Origin: Bryobacter sp. | Lineage (GTDB): Bacteria; Acidobacteriota; Terriglobia; Bryobacterales; Bryobacteraceae | Assembly (NCBI GenBank): GCA_022843605.1 | Contig: JALHNI010000013.1 | Location: forward strand, 1 to 64,000 | Direction: 5' to 3' | DNA: 64,000 nt | The notes under the pieces: model-generated | Databases searched by the model: none | What the model was told of the DNA's origin: nothing | The model's input: the letters and a program-made list of their open reading frames with translations, nothing else | Made by a program: the position numbers and the translations under genes | Shown here: piece by piece, positions 9,402 to 17,364 of the stretch | How positions within the stretch are numbered: position 1 is the stretch's first letter | How the letters are laid out: the number at the start of each line of letters is the position of its first letter

Positions 9402-10956
9402 ACCCTTCTGGATCGCCGCGCTACTCATTGTGCTGGCCGTTTTCTTTCTCTTCGCGGGCCTCGCACCCTCGTACCCCTATACCTACGACGAAGCCGATTA
9501 TATGTGGGCCGGTACGCGCGGCTTTGCCGCCAACTACCTTGACCAGCACGCCCTCTCCTTCCCCACCTTTGTTCAAAAAGGTCTCGAGTTGATGCGCACC
9601 CCCGGCCAACGCTCCTCCTTCTCTGAATACATCCGCTCCACCGGCGACATCAATATGTACCGTCACTTCCACGGGCCCGTCTACGCCTACTGGCTCTCAT
9701 TTGGCCAACTCATCGGTTTCTCCGATCCTGGCGAATACCGAAATTCCGGAATTGTCTTTCACCTGCTCACCACCCTGGCCTCCATCCTTATTTTCTGGTG
9801 GCTCTTCCCTTCCCTACCCCCCTGGGGTGGCCTTCTCGCCGGCCTGCTCATCGGCTTCAATCGCACCGCCTTAGTCACCTGCATGGCGATCTCTCAACAT
9901 CTCGTCTTCGTCCTGGTTTCCTTGCTTACCCTGGCCGCCGCTGGCCGCTTTCTGCGCGACTTCAACCCTCGCTGGTTCTACGCCATGATGGCCCTGCTCG
10001 CCATCGCCTATGCCACCGTCGAAAGCGCCGCCTTTCTCACCGCCGGCCTCTTCATCACGTTCTTGTTTGCCCGCCGCGATCTCCTCCGTCACTTTGCCGG
10101 CTGGCGCGGGCTACTCGCTCCCGCCGCCCGTGGACTCCTCACCTGGACCCTCGTCCTCCTCCTCTCCTGGCCCATGGGCCTCCTGAACCTGAATTTCCTC
10201 AAAGGCTATCTCGCCATGGGTTACCTGGCCCTCTCTCGCCAGAATTTTTCCCCCATCTCCTTCACCGAAATGTGGATCGCCAAATTCCAAGCCTCCCCCT
10301 GGGAATTCGGCGTCTACCTCGCCGCGCTCCCGCTACTCTGGCTCTTCCGAAACCGTCTTCCCCGGGAATCCTACCCCTTCCTCAGTTATGCGGTCGTCTT
10401 CCTGCTCATCACCATCAAGATGACCATCCCGTACACCCACTACCTCGGCTCCTTCACCATCGCCTGCTCCATGGCCCTTGCGCTCGCGGTCTCCTTATTC
10501 GCCCAATCGCGCCCCGCAGTGGCCCCCGTGCTCTTCACTGCCTTGGCCCTCAGCCTGATCCCCACCGTTCTCGCCTACCGCGCCGAGGCCGTCGCCGCCC
10601 AAACCGAACGCCCCCACCTCGACCAAATCCTCACCTACTTCGCTCAACTGGCCGCCCCACCCACCAAACACGGGCCCACCCAACACTGGTTTGTCCCCTT
10701 TGAATTCGTCCCCATGCTCCACTTCTATCACCCCACCTTACGCTTTACAGCCTACGACACCGATTGGACCCCCAGCCGTCTCGCCCAGGGCCTTAGCCAG
10801 ACCGCGCTCCAAGCGGGCTTAGTTTGCGACCCCCAAACCTGCGCTCAAATCCAAGCCCTCCTCGGGCCACGTCTTTCCGCGCTCACTCCGGTCTCTCAAC
10901 CCTCCCGCGTCTTCTCCCAATCCCTCGCCGCTCTCCAACTCCGGAGCCCCCAATAA
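9391..10956 (+). CDS. Membrane GT-C type glycosyltransferase (ArnT/PMT-like)
   Basis: 521-residue integral membrane protein with an N-terminal membrane helix, then YPYTYDEADYMW at residues ~28-40. An acidic pair at this place in the first periplasmic loop is the hallmark of PMT/ArnT-type GT-C enzymes, which use polyprenyl-phosphate sugars. About ten further hydrophobic segments follow, then a soluble periplasmic tail. The GT2 enzymes encoded at 2853 and 14061 could supply the lipid-linked sugar. It overlaps the upstream GT4 gene by 11 bases, and its stop lies two bases before the next ATG. Confidence 0.78.
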   Translation: MPRKPFWIAALLIVLAVFFLFAGLAPSYPYTYDEADYMWAGTRGFAANYLDQHALSFPTFVQKGLELMRTPGQRSSFSEYIRSTGDINMYRHFHGPVYAYWLSFGQLIGFSDPGEYRNSGIVFHLLTTLASILIFWWLFPSLPPWGGLLAGLLIGFNRTALVTCMAISQHLVFVLVSLLTLAAAGRFLRDFNPRWFYAMMALLAIAYATVESAAFLTAGLFITFLFARRDLLRHFAGWRGLLAPAARGLLTWTLVLLLSWPMGLLNLNFLKGYLAMGYLALSRQNFSPISFTEMWIAKFQASPWEFGVYLAALPLLWLFRNRLPRESYPFLSYAVVFLLITIKMTIPYTHYLGSFTIACSMALALAVSLFAQSRPAVAPVLFTALALSLIPTVLAYRAEAVAAQTERPHLDQILTYFAQLAAPPTKHGPTQHWFVPFEFVPMLHFYHPTLRFTAYDTDWTPSRLAQGLSQTALQAGLVCDPQTCAQIQALLGPRLSALTPVSQPSRVFSQSLAALQLRSPQ

Positions 10957-10958
10957 CC

Positions 10959-12965
10959 ATGTCCCGAAAACTCCGTGTCGGCCTCGTCGGCGCCGGCTAC
11001 GTCGCCGAACGCCACCTCATCGCCCTCCGCGACACCCCCAACGTCGAACTCGTCGCCATCGCCGACCCCGCTCTCGATCGCGCCCAGGCTCTCGCCCGCA
11101 AGTTCCAGGTCCCCCATACCGCCCCCAACCTCGCCGGCATCCTCGCCCATCGCCTAGACGCCGTACACATCCTCACCCCGCCCGTCTCCCATTGCCCGCT
11201 CGCCCTTGAAGCCCTCGAAGCCGGCTGCCATGTCCTCGTCGAAAAACCCATGGCCGAATCCGTCGAAGAGTGCGACCGTATGATCGCCGCCGCCCAAGCC
11301 GCCGGCAAACGCCTCATGGTCAACCACTCCGCCCGCTTTGAGCCTCCCGTCGCCCAAGCCCTCGAACTGGTCAAACAAGGCCGCATCGGCGATCCCCTGA
11401 GCCTCCACCTCTTTCGCGGCTCCGAGTACCCGCCCTACGCCGGCGGACCCATGCCCGCCGTTTTCCGCCAAGGCTCATACCCCTTCCGCGACCTTGGCGT
11501 CCATGCCCTCTACCTCATCGAAGCCTTCCTCGGCCCCATCTCTTCCTTGAACGTCCTCCACCACTCCACCGGCCGCGATCCCCTCCTCACCTACGACGAA
11601 TGGCGCGCCACCGCCCAGGCCGCCAACGGTGCTACCGGCCACATCCTGCTCAGTTGGAACATGCAGCCAGTCCAGAATGAAATGTGGCTCCACGGCACCC
11701 GCGGCACCCTCCACATCGATTGCTTTCTCCAAAGCTGCACCCTTTACCGCGCCTACCCCGGCCCAAAACAACTGCACGCCATCATCAACGGTGTCCGCAC
11801 CGGCTTTCAGCGCCTCATCGATTCCCCCGCCGCCCTCTTCGGCTTCGCCACCGGCCGCATCAAGCCCTCTCCCGGCATCTATGCCGCCGTTCGCGCCTTC
11901 TACCAGACCCTCGCCGAAAACGCCCCCATTCCCGTCGAGCCCGCCGAAGGCCGCAATGCCGTCCGCTGGGTCACCGCCGCCAGCCTCGCCCCCGATACCG
12001 ACAAAGACGCCCTCGAAGCCCAGCGCACCCAGCCCCCGCCACCCGCCAAAATCCTGGTCACCGGTGCCGCCGGCTTCCTCGGCGCTAAACTCGTCGCCCG
12101 TCTCCTCGCCGATGGCCATCAGCCCCGCTTGTTCCTGCGCCGCCCTCTCCCCTCCGGACACGCCCTCGCCCACTTGAATGCCGTCATCGGCGACCTCGGC
12201 AACCCCTCCGACGTCGACCGCGCCGTCGCCGGCGTCCAGACCGTCTATCACGTCGGCGCCGCCATGAAAGGCCCCCCCGAAGCCTTCCACTCTGGCACCG
12301 TCCACGGCACCCGCAATATCCTCGACGCCTGCCGCCGTCATCAAGTCGGCCGCCTCGTCTATGTCAGTTCCATGGGGGTCATGGACCACGCTGGCCACCC
12401 CGACGGCGTCTTCATCAACGAAAATTCCCCGCTTGAACCCTTCCCTGAACAACGCGGCGCTTACACCCAAACCAAGCTCGAAGCCGAGCATTTAGTCCGC
12501 GATTCCGGCCTACCCGCCGTCATCCTCCGCCCCGGCCAGATCTACGGACCCGGCGCCGAATCCGTTACCCCCAACGGCGTCATCAAACTGGCCGGCCGCT
12601 GGATCGTCGCCGGAGACGGCTCTCGCAAACTCCCTCTCGTCCACGTCGATGACGTCGTCGAAGCCCTCATCCTCGCCGCCGCCGCCCCCGCTGCCCCCGG
12701 CCAAACCGTCAACCTCGTCGACCCCACCCCGGTCGACCAAAACCAATACCTCAACTTCATCAAACCCAAGGCGCCCGTCCTCCGCGTCCCCGTCTGGTTC
12801 CTGATGACCGCCGCTTCCGGCGTCGAACTACTCGGCAAACTCCTCAAACGCAGCGTACCCCTGACCCGCTACCGCGTCCGCTCGTTAAAACCGCTTCATC
12901 CTTTCGACATCCAACAAGCCAAACAGGTTCTTTCCTGGACCCCACAAAACCGGCCCATAAAATAA
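10959..12965 (+). CDS. Gfo/Idh/MocA oxidoreductase fused to NAD-dependent epimerase/reductase
   Basis: 668-residue two-domain protein. Residues ~1-345 form a Gfo/Idh/MocA oxidoreductase: GLVGAGYVAERHL Rossmann loop, VLVEKPMAES with the catalytic Lys of the EKP motif, and a GVHALYLIEAFLG segment in the C-terminal sheet. After a short proline-rich linker (~355), residues ~360-668 form an extended SDR: ILVTGAAGFLGAKLV, VSSMGVMDH, and a YTQTK (YxxxK) active site near residue 500. Each half could be a full enzyme acting on a nucleotide sugar or related carbohydrate. The ATG at 10959 follows the upstream stop by two bases. The fusion implies two linked redox/epimerisation steps; the substrate is unknown. 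Confidence 0.9.
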   Translation: MSRKLRVGLVGAGYVAERHLIALRDTPNVELVAIADPALDRAQALARKFQVPHTAPNLAGILAHRLDAVHILTPPVSHCPLALEALEAGCHVLVEKPMAESVEECDRMIAAAQAAGKRLMVNHSARFEPPVAQALELVKQGRIGDPLSLHLFRGSEYPPYAGGPMPAVFRQGSYPFRDLGVHALYLIEAFLGPISSLNVLHHSTGRDPLLTYDEWRATAQAANGATGHILLSWNMQPVQNEMWLHGTRGTLHIDCFLQSCTLYRAYPGPKQLHAIINGVRTGFQRLIDSPAALFGFATGRIKPSPGIYAAVRAFYQTLAENAPIPVEPAEGRNAVRWVTAASLAPDTDKDALEAQRTQPPPPAKILVTGAAGFLGAKLVARLLADGHQPRLFLRRPLPSGHALAHLNAVIGDLGNPSDVDRAVAGVQTVYHVGAAMKGPPEAFHSGTVHGTRNILDACRRHQVGRLVYVSSMGVMDHAGHPDGVFINENSPLEPFPEQRGAYTQTKLEAEHLVRDSGLPAVILRPGQIYGPGAESVTPNGVIKLAGRWIVAGDGSRKLPLVHVDDVVEALILAAAAPAAPGQTVNLVDPTPVDQNQYLNFIKPKAPVLRVPVWFLMTAASGVELLGKLLKRSVPLTRYRVRSLKPLHPFDIQQAKQVLSWTPQNRPIK

Positions 12966-13002
12966 CTCCCCTTTACCCTTCACCGGTGTTATTCTTCCAG
13001 GC

Positions 13003-14082
13003 ATGCGCGCCGCATGGTTACTGATCCTGACGTCCGTCGTCCTTCAGGCGCTCCCCATTTACCAAATCAGTTTCATTGCTCCCCCCGGAGCCACCGAGAC
13101 TCGCCCTTACGCCCTCAATGACGTCGGCTATATTGCCGGAGTATCTTACTCCGGCGGCATCGGACAAGGCTTCACTTACATCAACGGTGTTTTTACCCTC
13201 ATCCCGAATCTCGGGGGCTCACTTGGCGAGGCGCGCGGCATCGATCACCAGGGCAATGCCGCCGGCTGGAGTATCACCGGTAACGGCGATGTCCACCCCT
13301 ATATCTACACCTTCGCCGGTAACCTCACCGATGTCTCTGCCGCCATTGCCCCTTACGCCATTACACTTGGCATGAACTCCAGCGGCCTCGTCATCGGCAC
13401 TGGTAACCAGCCCGGCAACCCCGACTCGGCCTGGGTCTATGACTCCGTCTCCGGCACCACCACCTGGATCCCCAACATGGGCGGCGACTTCGGCTGGCCC
13501 AATAGCATCAATTCCTCGGGCGCCGTTACCGGCTATCAGCGTACTTCCAATGGACCTTCCGCCCTTTTTGCCGCTTTCCTTTACGAAGGCGCTGTCGTCA
13601 CCGACCTTGGCGGTTTTGGTGGCTCCAGTTACGGCAGCCAGATCAATAACGCCGGCGGTATCGCCGGCTTCTCCCATCCCAGCCCCACCGGCCCGCCTAG
13701 CAACGCTTTCTATCGCGCCCCCGGCTCCTCCACCCTCGTCAATCTACATCCCGCTTCCGGTTGGCTCGAAACCCTCGCTACCGATTCCACCCCCGATGGC
13801 CGGGTCATCTCCGGCATCGGCTATCTCCCCGATGGCTCCAAGCGCGCCATTGCCTGGTTCGATGGCGTCCTTGTGGACCTGAACTCTTTGCTTCCCCCCG
13901 GCTCCGATCTCGAACTTCGTTCCGCTGGCTTCATCAACGACCTGGGCCAGATCGCCGGCTATGCCGGGCGCTCCTCGGACGGGGTCATCATCGCCTTCCT
14001 CCTCACCCCCGTTCCCGAACCCGGCACCTTTGCCCTCAGTGCGAGTCTCTTACTCCTCGTCTACCTCCGTAAGAAACGGTAG
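13003..14082 (+). CDS. PEP-CTERM protein with HAF-type repeats
   Basis: Exported 359-residue protein. A signal peptide (MRAAWLLILTSVVLQA) is followed by repeated blocks with motifs such as NDVGYIAGVS, GIDHQGNAAGWS, INSSGAVTGYQ, INNAGGIAGFS and INDLGQIAGYAG, the HAF-repeat pattern of secreted proteins that may form a propeller. It ends in PVPEPGTFALSASLLLLVYLRKKR: a PEP motif, a hydrophobic helix and a basic tail, the sorting signal read by exosortases. No exosortase is encoded in the window. It is likely a surface or matrix protein processed at the envelope. Its end overlaps the convergent CofD-GT2 gene by 22 bases. Confidence 0.86.
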   Translation: MRAAWLLILTSVVLQALPIYQISFIAPPGATETRPYALNDVGYIAGVSYSGGIGQGFTYINGVFTLIPNLGGSLGEARGIDHQGNAAGWSITGNGDVHPYIYTFAGNLTDVSAAIAPYAITLGMNSSGLVIGTGNQPGNPDSAWVYDSVSGTTTWIPNMGGDFGWPNSINSSGAVTGYQRTSNGPSALFAAFLYEGAVVTDLGGFGGSSYGSQINNAGGIAGFSHPSPTGPPSNAFYRAPGSSTLVNLHPASGWLETLATDSTPDGRVISGIGYLPDGSKRAIAWFDGVLVDLNSLLPPGSDLELRSAGFINDLGQIAGYAGRSSDGVIIAFLLTPVPEPGTFALSASLLLLVYLRKKR

Positions 14083-16025
14083 CGCCAAAGCGCCATAATC
14101 GCCCCGAATCCGTCCCCCATCGTCATCTTCTTGCCTTGCGCCCGCGTCCGCGGAGCATAGTCCACGGGAATCTCCAAAATGAACTGTTTCTCCCGGGACA
14201 ACTTCGCCACAATCTCCGCATCCAAATCAACGCCGTTGCTCTCCAGCGCCAGCGCCTTCAACGCCCGCGCATCGAAGCCCTTCACCGAAGTCAACGTATC
14301 CGTAATGTAGCGATTGAACAAAAAGAGCGCCGTCGTACTCAACACCATTCCGCCGTACTTACTCAGCGCTGGCAGGAAGTACGAACTTTCGTAAGTCTGC
14401 TTCAGTCGCTCATCCACGGTCGTCTTTACCGCACGCGTACCGTAGACGGCCTTATAGCCCTGCACCACCACGCCATCGACAATCGCGTTGACGTCCGTCG
14501 TTTTATACTCGCGATCCGCCGGGAAGAAGACAATCACGTCGCCTCGCGCCTGATCAATGCCCGTCCGCAGGGCCGCTCCCCGTCCACCCTTAGCTTCGTA
14601 AACCCTGACTCCACGCACCAACCGGGCCTGAGCCGCGGTTCCGTCCGTCGACCCGCCATCGACCAGAATGATCTCTTTCCCCAGGTCATGCCGTGAAAAA
14701 TCCAGCAGATTCAACTCCCGCAGCACTTCCCCCACCGTCGCCGCCTCGTTCCACGCCGGCACCACAATCGACACCAAATGCCGCGCCGGATCCAACTGAA
14801 TGCTCAGTCTCGACTGTACGATCTGCTGTAACTCGTCCAGTACGTAGCCGCCGGCGTGCTTACCGTCACTGGTCTCCCAATCCCGTAACTTCACTGTCTC
14901 CAGCGGAAAGTGGAACGCGCCCTCATCGAACGGCACATATTCGGATTCATCGCCGCGGCCCTGAAAGAAGAAATGCGTGACCAGATCGTTCCAGGTCACC
15001 TCGATCTGGCCGTAACGGCTCATCGCTCCCCATAACTTTCGCGCGAGCTCTCCCGAGTCTTCATCCTGAATATCGAAATCCTTCTTGATATTCCCGACAA
15101 AGATCTTATCCGCTTCCTGATTCGCCGCCACTGCTTCGGCGACACCCGTCGTTAGGTAACTCGGAAACAGTGATGAATGCTGCGTCCCCGGACCATAGAT
15201 AATCACGTCCGCCGCCGCGATCGCTGCCGCTGCCTCTGGGTTCAACCGTGGATTCACCGCCTTCGGCAACACTTCCTTCCACGCCACCGCGGCCGCCATC
15301 TCGACTTCACCCCGATAAGTCGGCTCATCGAGTAAGTAAAGATGCGAGATCTTGGCCGTCGATTGCGCGCTGACGATATCGCCTTCGCTCTTGAGAACGC
15401 TTCCGTCTTCTTTCTCCGCCACCAGAAACAGGCTTTCGCCCAAGGTAATATTCAACAACCGCGCGCTGATTTCGTAGTAACGCCCGAAATCGTCCATCGC
15501 CCGGTTAAAGTCCCGGCCCGCCGCCAGATGACAGCCGGCGAAAAGAATATTGCCCAACGCGCAGTCGTTAAAATCGAATGGCTTGCCAAGTTGCTCCCGC
15601 TCGAGCGCGTACTGCAGAAACACCCCGAACCAGTCGCGCCAACCCTCCGCCTGCGCCACCGTCAGTTGACGGTAAAGAGCCCCCATCTGGCCTTCCAGCG
15701 AACTTCCCCGCCCCTCCGCATAGGTCCGCACCAACTCCATACCCGGCGCATATGCGAAACCCTTCGGCAAACGCAGATCCGAGAGCTTCTGTAACGCCTG
15801 GTGACACGTCTCCTTGCGCGGCATCAAACGGCTGATGTTCTTCCGCACATCCGACGGCCCCAACATCCCCGGAATAAACTTCCGCAGCCGTCCCGTCGAA
15901 TGCCCATCGTCGTAAGCGTTAATTAGAATCGTTAATTCGAGTTGCGGCTGCTTGATGAACGCTTCCGTAATCGAATGCGTCCCCGATCCTCCCGAAAAAA
16001 GTACTACCTGCAGCTTCTCGCTCAT
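14061..16025 (-). CDS. CofD/YvcK-like domain fused to GT2 glycosyltransferase
   Basis: 654-residue fusion. Residues ~1-390 match the CofD/YvcK superfamily: VVLFSGGSGTHSITEAF at the nucleotide-binding start, LINAYDDGHSTGRLR, PGMLGPSDVRKNISRL, FDFNDCALGNILFAG and VIIYGPGTQHSSLFPSY. CofD enzymes transfer a phospho-acyl group to coenzyme F420 precursors, and YvcK relatives bind UDP-sugars. From ~415 a GT2 domain begins (SIVVPAWNEAATVGEVL, VDGGSTDGTA, GGRGAALRTGI), ending like DPM1-type enzymes. The ATG at 16025 overlaps the upstream stop (ATGA), giving coupling with the nucleotidyltransferase, HAD phosphatase and sugar-phosphate transferase genes. No F420 biosynthesis gene is nearby, so a sugar-nucleotide or lipid-glycan role is more likely; this is inference. 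Confidence 0.87.
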   Translation of the reverse strand: MSEKLQVVLFSGGSGTHSITEAFIKQPQLELTILINAYDDGHSTGRLRKFIPGMLGPSDVRKNISRLMPRKETCHQALQKLSDLRLPKGFAYAPGMELVRTYAEGRGSSLEGQMGALYRQLTVAQAEGWRDWFGVFLQYALEREQLGKPFDFNDCALGNILFAGCHLAAGRDFNRAMDDFGRYYEISARLLNITLGESLFLVAEKEDGSVLKSEGDIVSAQSTAKISHLYLLDEPTYRGEVEMAAAVAWKEVLPKAVNPRLNPEAAAAIAAADVIIYGPGTQHSSLFPSYLTTGVAEAVAANQEADKIFVGNIKKDFDIQDEDSGELARKLWGAMSRYGQIEVTWNDLVTHFFFQGRGDESEYVPFDEGAFHFPLETVKLRDWETSDGKHAGGYVLDELQQIVQSRLSIQLDPARHLVSIVVPAWNEAATVGEVLRELNLLDFSRHDLGKEIILVDGGSTDGTAAQARLVRGVRVYEAKGGRGAALRTGIDQARGDVIVFFPADREYKTTDVNAIVDGVVVQGYKAVYGTRAVKTTVDERLKQTYESSYFLPALSKYGGMVLSTTALFLFNRYITDTLTSVKGFDARALKALALESNGVDLDAEIVAKLSREKQFILEIPVDYAPRTRAQGKKMTMGDGFGAIMALWRYRFLRR

Positions 16026-16732
16026 GCCCGTCCCTTCAACCACTCTTCCACTCGTGCTGCTTCCTCACGGGTATTGATCCCCACGCTTTCCATCTCCGTC
16101 ACGATCGGTACCAACTCCACTTTTCCGTACTGCGCCATCCGCGGAATTAACGGCAAAAAGTTAAACTCTCCCGTCTTTGCACCGCGCGCATACTCCTTGC
16201 TGCCTGGCTCCGCCAGCACTGCCCGTAACGCTTCCGCCTCCACCAGAAACAGCCCCGCGTCGCTCTCCCCTTCGGCCGGCATGGCATCGCCTTCACGCGC
16301 CTGCAGTACGCGCGGCAAATCAAAGTGAATGTAGGGCCTCGCCCGCCTCACTGTCGGCACGGTGATCGCGTTTCCGTGCGCCTCATGCAAACGCACCGCT
16401 TCGGCGATCGTCTCGGGACGCAATGCCACCTGATCCCCCCACACAATCACCACTGATTGGCTGTGCACTTCGCCCAACCCGTTCCGGATCGCGTCCGCCA
16501 TCCCCAACGGCTCACGCTGCACCGCCACCCGGCCCCGGGCTGCCAACTGCGTCGTCACCGGCTCCCGGCCCTCCGGCGACGCCACCACCACGAATTCGCC
16601 ACAATGCACACCCAGCAGCTCCACCAGATGCTCCAGCATCGGCCGCCCCAGAATCGGATACAGAATCTTCGGCAAGTCGTACCCAAGTCGCGTTCCCCGG
16701 CCCGCCGCCGGAATCATTCCTGTCCATCTCAT
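16022..16732 (-). CDS. Sugar nucleotidyltransferase (GlmU N-domain-like)
   Basis: 236-residue nucleotidyltransferase that would join a sugar-1-phosphate to a nucleotide. The signature loop is at the start: MIPAAGRGTRLGYDLPKILYPI, matching (L/M)xAxGxGTR followed by a conserved PK. VIVWGDQVAL near residue 95 supplies the metal-binding Asp, and a late TGEFNFLPLIPRM segment is typical. The enzyme lacks the left-handed helix acetyltransferase domain of full GlmU. It overlaps both neighbours by 4 bases, so it is part of one translationally coupled operon with the HAD and CofD-GT2 genes and presumably supplies the nucleotide sugar used there. Confidence 0.85.
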   Translation of the reverse strand: MRWTGMIPAAGRGTRLGYDLPKILYPILGRPMLEHLVELLGVHCGEFVVVASPEGREPVTTQLAARGRVAVQREPLGMADAIRNGLGEVHSQSVVIVWGDQVALRPETIAEAVRLHEAHGNAITVPTVRRARPYIHFDLPRVLQAREGDAMPAEGESDAGLFLVEAEALRAVLAEPGSKEYARGAKTGEFNFLPLIPRMAQYGKVELVPIVTEMESVGINTREEAARVEEWLKGRA

Positions 16733-17364
16733 ACCAACAAGGCCTCGCCCATCTCACCCAAACTCGCAAAACACCTTTCCGCCCCCGCCTCCCGCAACGA
16801 TGCCTCGTCCGAACTCGTCAACACGCCCCACACACGCGCGCCTGCGGCCCGGCCCGCCCGTACTCCCGCTACCGCATCCTCCACCACCAGCGCTTCCCCG
16901 CCCCCCAACGCCTCAATCGCCCGCAAATAGATCTCCGGCGACGGCTTCGCTTCCTTTACATCGCCCCCCGTCAGCACCACCCCGAACTCCAATCCCGACG
17001 CTTTCAGAAACCACGCCACGCTCTCCCGCGAGGCTGAACTCGCCAACCCCACCCGATATCGATCCGCCAATCCCCGCACCAATTCCACGCACCCCGGCAC
17101 CAACGGACGGTTCGCCTGGATCAACTCCAGCGCCCGCCCCGTCTTCGCCGCCGACAACTCGCCGATCCGAGCCGCATCCCAACCCCGCGCCTCTTCCCGG
17201 TTGATCACTTGCATCACATCCCGCGTCCGCATCCCCGCAAACCGCGCGTACGAAAACCCGCTCACACCGGCACCCGCCAGCACCTCCCGGTAAGCCTGCG
17301 CATGCCACGGCGTTGACTCCATCAACACCCCGTCCAAATCGAACACCACCGCCTGCAGACTCAC
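16729..17364 (-). CDS. HAD-IA phosphatase / beta-phosphoglucomutase-like
   Basis: 211-residue HAD superfamily protein. Motif I is VVFDLDGVLMEST (nucleophile Asp8 and acid/base Asp10), the small helical cap follows, motif II is GLASSASRES, the Lys of motif III lies in VKEAKPSPEIYL, and motif IV is VVEDAVAGVRAG. This layout is that of sugar-phosphate phosphatases and beta-phosphoglucomutases. It likely prepares a sugar phosphate for the nucleotidyltransferase encoded just downstream. The start is GTG at 17364 within the GTGA overlap with the upstream gene stop; the end overlaps the next gene by 4 bases. Confidence 0.86.
   Translation of the reverse strand: MSLQAVVFDLDGVLMESTPWHAQAYREVLAGAGVSGFSYARFAGMRTRDVMQVINREEARGWDAARIGELSAAKTGRALELIQANRPLVPGCVELVRGLADRYRVGLASSASRESVAWFLKASGLEFGVVLTGGDVKEAKPSPEIYLRAIEALGGGEALVVEDAVAGVRAGRAAGARVWGVLTSSDEASLREAGAERCFASLGEMGEALLV

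Noticed and set aside
11475-12491. 338-residue minus-strand frame
   Set aside because: Gly/Val/Asp-rich shadow of the oxidoreductase-SDR fusion gene.
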